Part shown: positions 59,200 through 64,000 of the stretch, in pieces
Numbering within the stretch: the stretch's first letter is position 1
Layout: each line of letters starts with the position of its first letter
NCBI GenBank assembly: GCA_964017045.1
Contig: OZ024809.1
Span: 30,525,354-30,589,353, forward strand
Direction of reading: 5' to 3'
DNA from: Omphiscola glabra
Lineage: Eukaryota; Mollusca; Gastropoda; Lymnaeidae
Length of the DNA stretch: 64,000 nt
Notes under the pieces: generated by a model
Told to the model about the DNA's origin: nothing
Seen by the model: the letters and a program-made list of their open reading frames with translations, nothing else
Database searches by the model: none
Position numbers and translations under genes: made by a program

Positions 59200-59319
59200 G
59201 AAATATTCACAAATTTATTCGAAACTCAAACAGTGTTTCCCGCGGCGCTTGGGTTGGGGGGCTGGGGGGTGAATGGGGTGGGGGGGGTGAGAAAACCCTA
59301 TGAACAAAACCCGCAACTG

Positions 59320-59830
59320 GACGCTAAGATGGCAAAAATAGATGACTTATGGATGCTAAGAGGGCAAAAATAGATGACTTATGGATGCTAAGAGGGCAAA
59401 AATAGATGACTTATGGATGCTAAGATGGCAAAAATAGATGACTTATGGATGCTAAGATGGCAAAAATAGATGACTTATGGATGCTAAGATGGCAAAAATA
59501 GATGACTTATGGATGCTAAGATGGCAAAAATAGATGACTTATGGATGCTAAGATGGCAAAAATAGATGACTTATGGATGTTAGGATGGCAAAAATAGATG
59601 ACTTATGGATGCTAAGATGGCAAAAATAGATGACGTATGGACGCTAAGATGGCAAAATAGATGACTTATAGATGCTAAGATGGCAAAAATAGATGACTTA
59701 TGGACGCTTAGATGGTAAAAGTAGATGACTTATGGACGCTAAGATGGCAAAAATAGATGACTCATTGACGCTATATATAAGATGGCAAGAATAGATGACT
59801 TATTGATGCTAAGATGGCAAAGATAGATGC
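59320..59830. repeat. 32-bp minisatellite, about 15 copies
   Basis: GATGGCAAAAATAGATGACT followed by TATGGATGCTAA, more varied at the right end. Confidence 0.96.
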
Positions 59831-59990
59831 CTTAAAGGTCGGAATTCCAAGACAATCTCAGAGCAAAACGTAAACTTATTCATAACTGGCTGGTCATGCC
59901 CAATGAAGACTTCAGGAATCAATCCGCAAGGAAAAAAAGAAACAAGCGGAGTAAATAAACTGTACTGAGTTCAAGTCCTCAATAGTTTGA

Positions 59991-60950
59991 TGTCCGTCAA
60001 ACCGACCAGTGCGCTGTCTCTAAGGCCGACCAGTGCGCTGTCTCTAAAGCCGGCCAGTGCGCTGTCTCTTAAGCCGACCAGTGCGCTGTCTCTAAAGCCG
60101 GTCAGTGCGCTGTCTCTAAAGCCGGTCAGTGCGTTGTCCCTCAAACCGACCAGTGCGCTGTCTCTTAAGCGACCAGTGAGTTGTCCCTCAAACCGACCAG
60201 TGCGCAGTCTCTAAAGCCGGCCAGTGCGCTGTCTCTTAAGCCGGCCAGTGCGCTGTCTCTTAAGCCGGCCAGAGCGCTGTCTCTAAAGCCGGTCAGTGCA
60301 ATGTCTCTAAAGCAGGCCGGTGCAATGTCTCTAAAGCCGGCCAGTGCGCTGTCTCTTAAGCCGGCCAGTGAGCTGTCTCTAAAGCTGGTCAGTGCGCTGT
60401 CTTTAAAGCCGATCAGTGCGCTGTCTCTTAAGCGACCAGTGCGCTGTCTCTAAAGTCGGCCAGTGCGCTGTATCTAAAGCCGGTCAGTGCGCTGTCTCTA
60501 AAGCCGGTCAGTGCGTTGTCCCTCAAACCGACCACTGCGCTGTCTCTAAAGCCGGTCAGTGCGCTGTCTCTTAAGCCGACCAGTGCGCTGTCTCTAAAGC
60601 CGGCCAGTGCGCTGTCTCTTAAGCCGGTCAGTGCGCTGTCTCTAAAGCCGGCCAGTGCGCTGTCTCTTAAGCCGGTCAGTGCGCTGTCTCTTAAGCCGGC
60701 CAGTGCGCTGTCTCTTAAGCCGGTCAGTGCGCTGTCTCTTAAGCCGACCAGTGCGCTGTCTCTTAAGCCGACAGTGCGCTGTCTCTTAAGCCGACCTGTG
60801 CGCTGTCTCTTAAGCCGACAGTGCGCTGTCTCTTAAGCCGACCTGTGCGCTGTCTCTTAAGCCGACCTGTGCGCTGTCTCTTAAGCCGACCAGTGCGCTG
60901 TCTCTAAAGCCGGTCAGTGCGCTGTCTCTAAAGCCGGTCAGTGCGTTGTC
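59991..60950. repeat. 24-bp CpG-containing minisatellite, about 39 copies
   Basis: AGTGCGCTGTCTCTAAAGCC plus GGCC, GGTC or GACC. The frame-preserving length makes Ser-Ala-Leu-Ser-Leu-Lys-Pro frames that are not genes. Confidence 0.97.
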
Positions 60951-61689
60951 GATCCACCCGAAGAGCTTGTTCCCGCTCAGCCCAACCTGCGTCATGTCGC
61001 TCCACGCTGGCAATGCGCCACTGCTCAACCTGGCAGTGTGTTGTTGCCCCATCACCCTCGTTAAATTACTCATCTCTCCAGCAACACTTGACGGGCTCCG
61101 ACATGATGTTGTAGACACTTGCATTGGTATGACGTGACCCCCGCCCCGGGGCTCCCATTACACTCACACCTGGGCCACTTTTACTCATGTGCACGTACGA
61201 TTAATACCGAGGCGCACCTCATCTGCGCCTCTCACCTGCAGGCGACGCCTCTTCATAATGTGCCAATTTCATATGGACGCTTTCGCCTCCCTCTGGGGAA
61301 AACGAATTTGCAGGTATCCATCGGAACTCCCACTCAGTTTAGACTCAGCCATCCAAGGCGTGAGCAATGGTGGAGACTAAACACCATGATGCGTGTATGT
61401 GGGTGTGTTTGGGGGGGGGGGGATGCTGGCATAAACAATGGTGTGAATGCGTTTCCAAACATATGTAGTTTGTATTTTTATTTATTTTTTATTTTTAAAT
61501 GCTAACAGTCAGAGCGGGTAGGGGCGTATCATTTCAGTAACACCCCCCCCTTTTCCAAACAACGTATATCACCCCCCCCCCCCCCCACATCCCATGTACT
61601 GGCTTTAGGTTCACTAAGGATTCTGTTTGAAATGGTTCTTCAGAAAATGGCAAACTAGACATTATTAAAATGATCTTTAGAAATGGATA
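60951..61689. other. Flank with homopolymers
   Basis: GC-richer at 60950-61370 with no recognised protein. G and C runs at about 61411-61422 and 61571-61586. Confidence 0.5.
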
Positions 61690-61765
61690 TTCATGAAAGG
61701 ATCTTCATAAAATGATCTTAATAAAATGATCTTCATAAAATGATCTTCATAAAATGATCTTCAGA
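61690..61765. repeat. 14-bp repeat, about 5 copies
   Basis: Unit ATAAAATGATCTTC. Confidence 0.9.
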
Positions 61766-61865
61766 AACTGGACTTTACTACGGAATTATGTGTTGCACTC
61801 TTTAAAAAAATAATGACTGGATAGAAAAATCGTATTAACTACGTCAAAAAATCGGGGAAGACTGC

Positions 61866-64000
61866 TGTAACTACCAGACATTGTAACTACCAGACATTGT
61901 AACTAACAGACATTGTAACTACCAGACATTGCAACTACCAGACATTGTAACTACCAGACATTGTAACTACCAGACATTGCCACTACCAGACATTGTAACT
62001 ACCAGACATTGTAACTACAAGACATTGTAACTACCAGACATTGTAACTACCAGACATTGCAACTACCAGACATTGTAACTACCAGACATTGTAACTACCA
62101 GACATTGTAACTACCAGACATTGCAACTACCAGACATTGTAACTACCAGACATTGTAACTAACAGACATTGCCACTACCAGACATTGTAACTACCAGACA
62201 TTGTAACTACCAGACATTGCAACTACCAGACATTGTAACTACCAGACATTGCAACTACCAGACATTGTAACTACCAGACATTGCCACTACTAGACATTGT
62301 AACTACCAGACATTGTAACTACCAGACATTGTAACTACCAGACATTGCAACTACCAGACATTGTAACTACCAGACATTGTAACTACCAGACATTGCCACT
62401 ACCAGACATTGTAACTACCAGACATTGTAACTACAAGACATTGTAACTACCAGACATTGTAACTACCAGACATTGCAACTACCAGACATTGTAACTACCA
62501 GACATTGTAACTACCAGACATTGTAACTACCAGACATTGCAACTACCAGACATTGTAACTACCAGACATTGTAACTAACAGACATTGCCACTACCAGACA
62601 TTGTAACTACCAGACATTGTAACTACCAGACATTGCAACTACCAGACATTGTAACTACCAGACATTGCAACTACCAGACATTGTAACTACCAGACATTGC
62701 CACTACTAGACATTGTAACTACCAGACATTGTAACTACCAGACATTGTAACTACCAGACATTGCAACTACCAGACATTGTAACTACCAGACATTGTAACT
62801 ACCAGACATTGCCACTACCAGACATTGTAACTACCAGACATTGTAACTACAAGACATTGTAACTACCAGACATTGTAACTACCAGACATTGCAACTACCA
62901 GACATTGTAACTACCAGACATTGTAACTACCAGACATTGTAACTACCAGACATTGCAACTACCAGACATTGTAACTACCAGACATTGTAACTAACAGACA
63001 TTGCCACTACCAGACATTGTAACTACCAGACATTGTAACTACCAGACATTGCAACTACCAGACATTGTAACTACCAGACATTGCAACTACCAGACATTGT
63101 AACTACCAGACATTGCCACTACTAGACATTGTAACTACCAGACATTGTAACTACCAGACATTGTAACTACCAGACATTGTAACTACCAGACATTGTAACT
63201 ACCAGACATTGCCACTACCAGACATTGTAACTACCAGACATTGTAACTAACAGACATTGTAACTAACAGACATTGTAACTACCAGACATTGTAACTACCA
63301 GACATTGTAACTACCAGACATTGTAACTACCAGACATTGTAACTAACAGACATTGCCACTACCAGACATTGTAACTACCAGACATTGTAACTACCAGACA
63401 TTGTAACTACCAGACATTGCCACTGCGAGACATTTCAACTACCAGACATTATAAATAACAGACATTGCCACTACCAGACATTGTAACTACCAGACATTGT
63501 AACTAACAGACATTGCCACTACCAGACATTGTAACTACCAGACATTGTAACTACCAGACATTGTAACTACCAGACATTGTAACTACCAGACATTGTAACT
63601 ACCAGACATTGCCACTACCAGACATTGTAACTACCAGACATTATAAATAACAGACATTGCCACTACCAGACATTGTAACTACCAGACATTGTAACTACCA
63701 GACATTGTAACTACCAGACATTGTAACTAACAGACATTGTAACTACCAGACATTGCAACTACCAGACATTGTAACTACCAGACATTGTAACTACCAGACA
63801 TTGTAACTACCAGACATTGTAACTACCAGACATTGTAACTACCAGACATTGTAACTAACAGACATTGCCACTACCAGACATTGTAACTACCAGACATTGT
63901 AACTACCAGACATTGTAACTACCAGACATTGCCACTGCGAGACATTTCAACTACCAGACATTATAAATACCAGACATTGCCACTACTAGACATTGCTACT
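61866..64000. repeat. 16-bp satellite-like array with 416-bp higher-order repeat, continues past the window
   Basis: Unit CATTGTAACTACCAGA with marker variants. ACTACAAG occurs at 62014, 62430 and 62846, and TTGCCACTACTAG at 62281, 62697 and 63113, both exactly 416 bp (26 units) apart. Further right, CACTGCGAGACATTTC recurs at 63421 and 63933 (512 bp, 32 units). The array reaches the last base. Confidence 0.98.

Noticed and set aside
59987..60836. SALSLKP repeat frames resembling a structural protein
   Set aside because: The 24-bp tandem repeat explains them. Frames break wherever a unit loses a base, and no start context or flanking coding sequence was seen.
61119..61505. 128-codon frame in the GC-richer patch
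   Set aside because: No domain or splice context was recognised, and it ends in homopolymer and AT-rich DNA.

Overview
This window is eukaryotic and almost certainly from a bilaterian animal. It holds one recognisable gene, a Zic-family (odd-paired type) C2H2 zinc-finger transcription factor on the + strand. Exon 1 is at 2576-3434 and exon 2 at 38269-38969. They join in phase 1 (G|GT) across an intron of 34,834 bp, and the join restores the HTGEKPF linker between zinc fingers 3 and 4. The encoded protein is 519 residues. The protein style (CLWVDQDQ in finger 1, a GYDSD motif after finger 5) looks lophotrochozoan. With the SPIN-like hAT elements, which I recall being reported from a pond snail, a mollusc and probably a gastropod is the best guess. 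This is inference, not proof.

Layout: 1-2575 is AT-rich upstream flank with a minisatellite, one SPIN-like element, and a perfect CRE site about 80 bp before the Zic start codon. 2576-3434 is GC-rich exon 1. 3435-38268 is the giant intron, packed with about 22 short tandem-repeat arrays, a 2.6-kb Helitron-like element, several terminal-inverted-repeat elements and a decayed mariner-like transposase. 38269-38969 is exon 2 with a polyQ tract, followed by a short 3' UTR with AATAAA at 39562. 39585-64000 is downstream intergenic DNA of the same character, ending in a 2.1-kb array of 16-mers that runs off the window.

Two things dominate the non-coding DNA. First, roughly 18 kb (over a quarter of the window, hand estimate) is minisatellite with 9-49 bp units. 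At least five unrelated arrays carry a higher-order period (66, 96, 255, 386 and 416 bp), so multi-unit blocks have been copied repeatedly. Second, many small DNA transposons are present. They include six copies of a SPIN-like hAT element, several with clear 8-bp target-site duplications, an inverted pair of MITEs with an apparent empty-site paralogue about 900 bp away, a 530-bp element with TTA duplications (PIF/Harbinger style), and a 625-bp element with long terminal repeats. Long runs of G or C (up to 23) and near-pure purine or G/T stretches are frequent.

No second protein-coding gene, rRNA, convincing tRNA or CRISPR array was found. The long open frames elsewhere are by-products of tandem repeats whose unit length or composition avoids stops.
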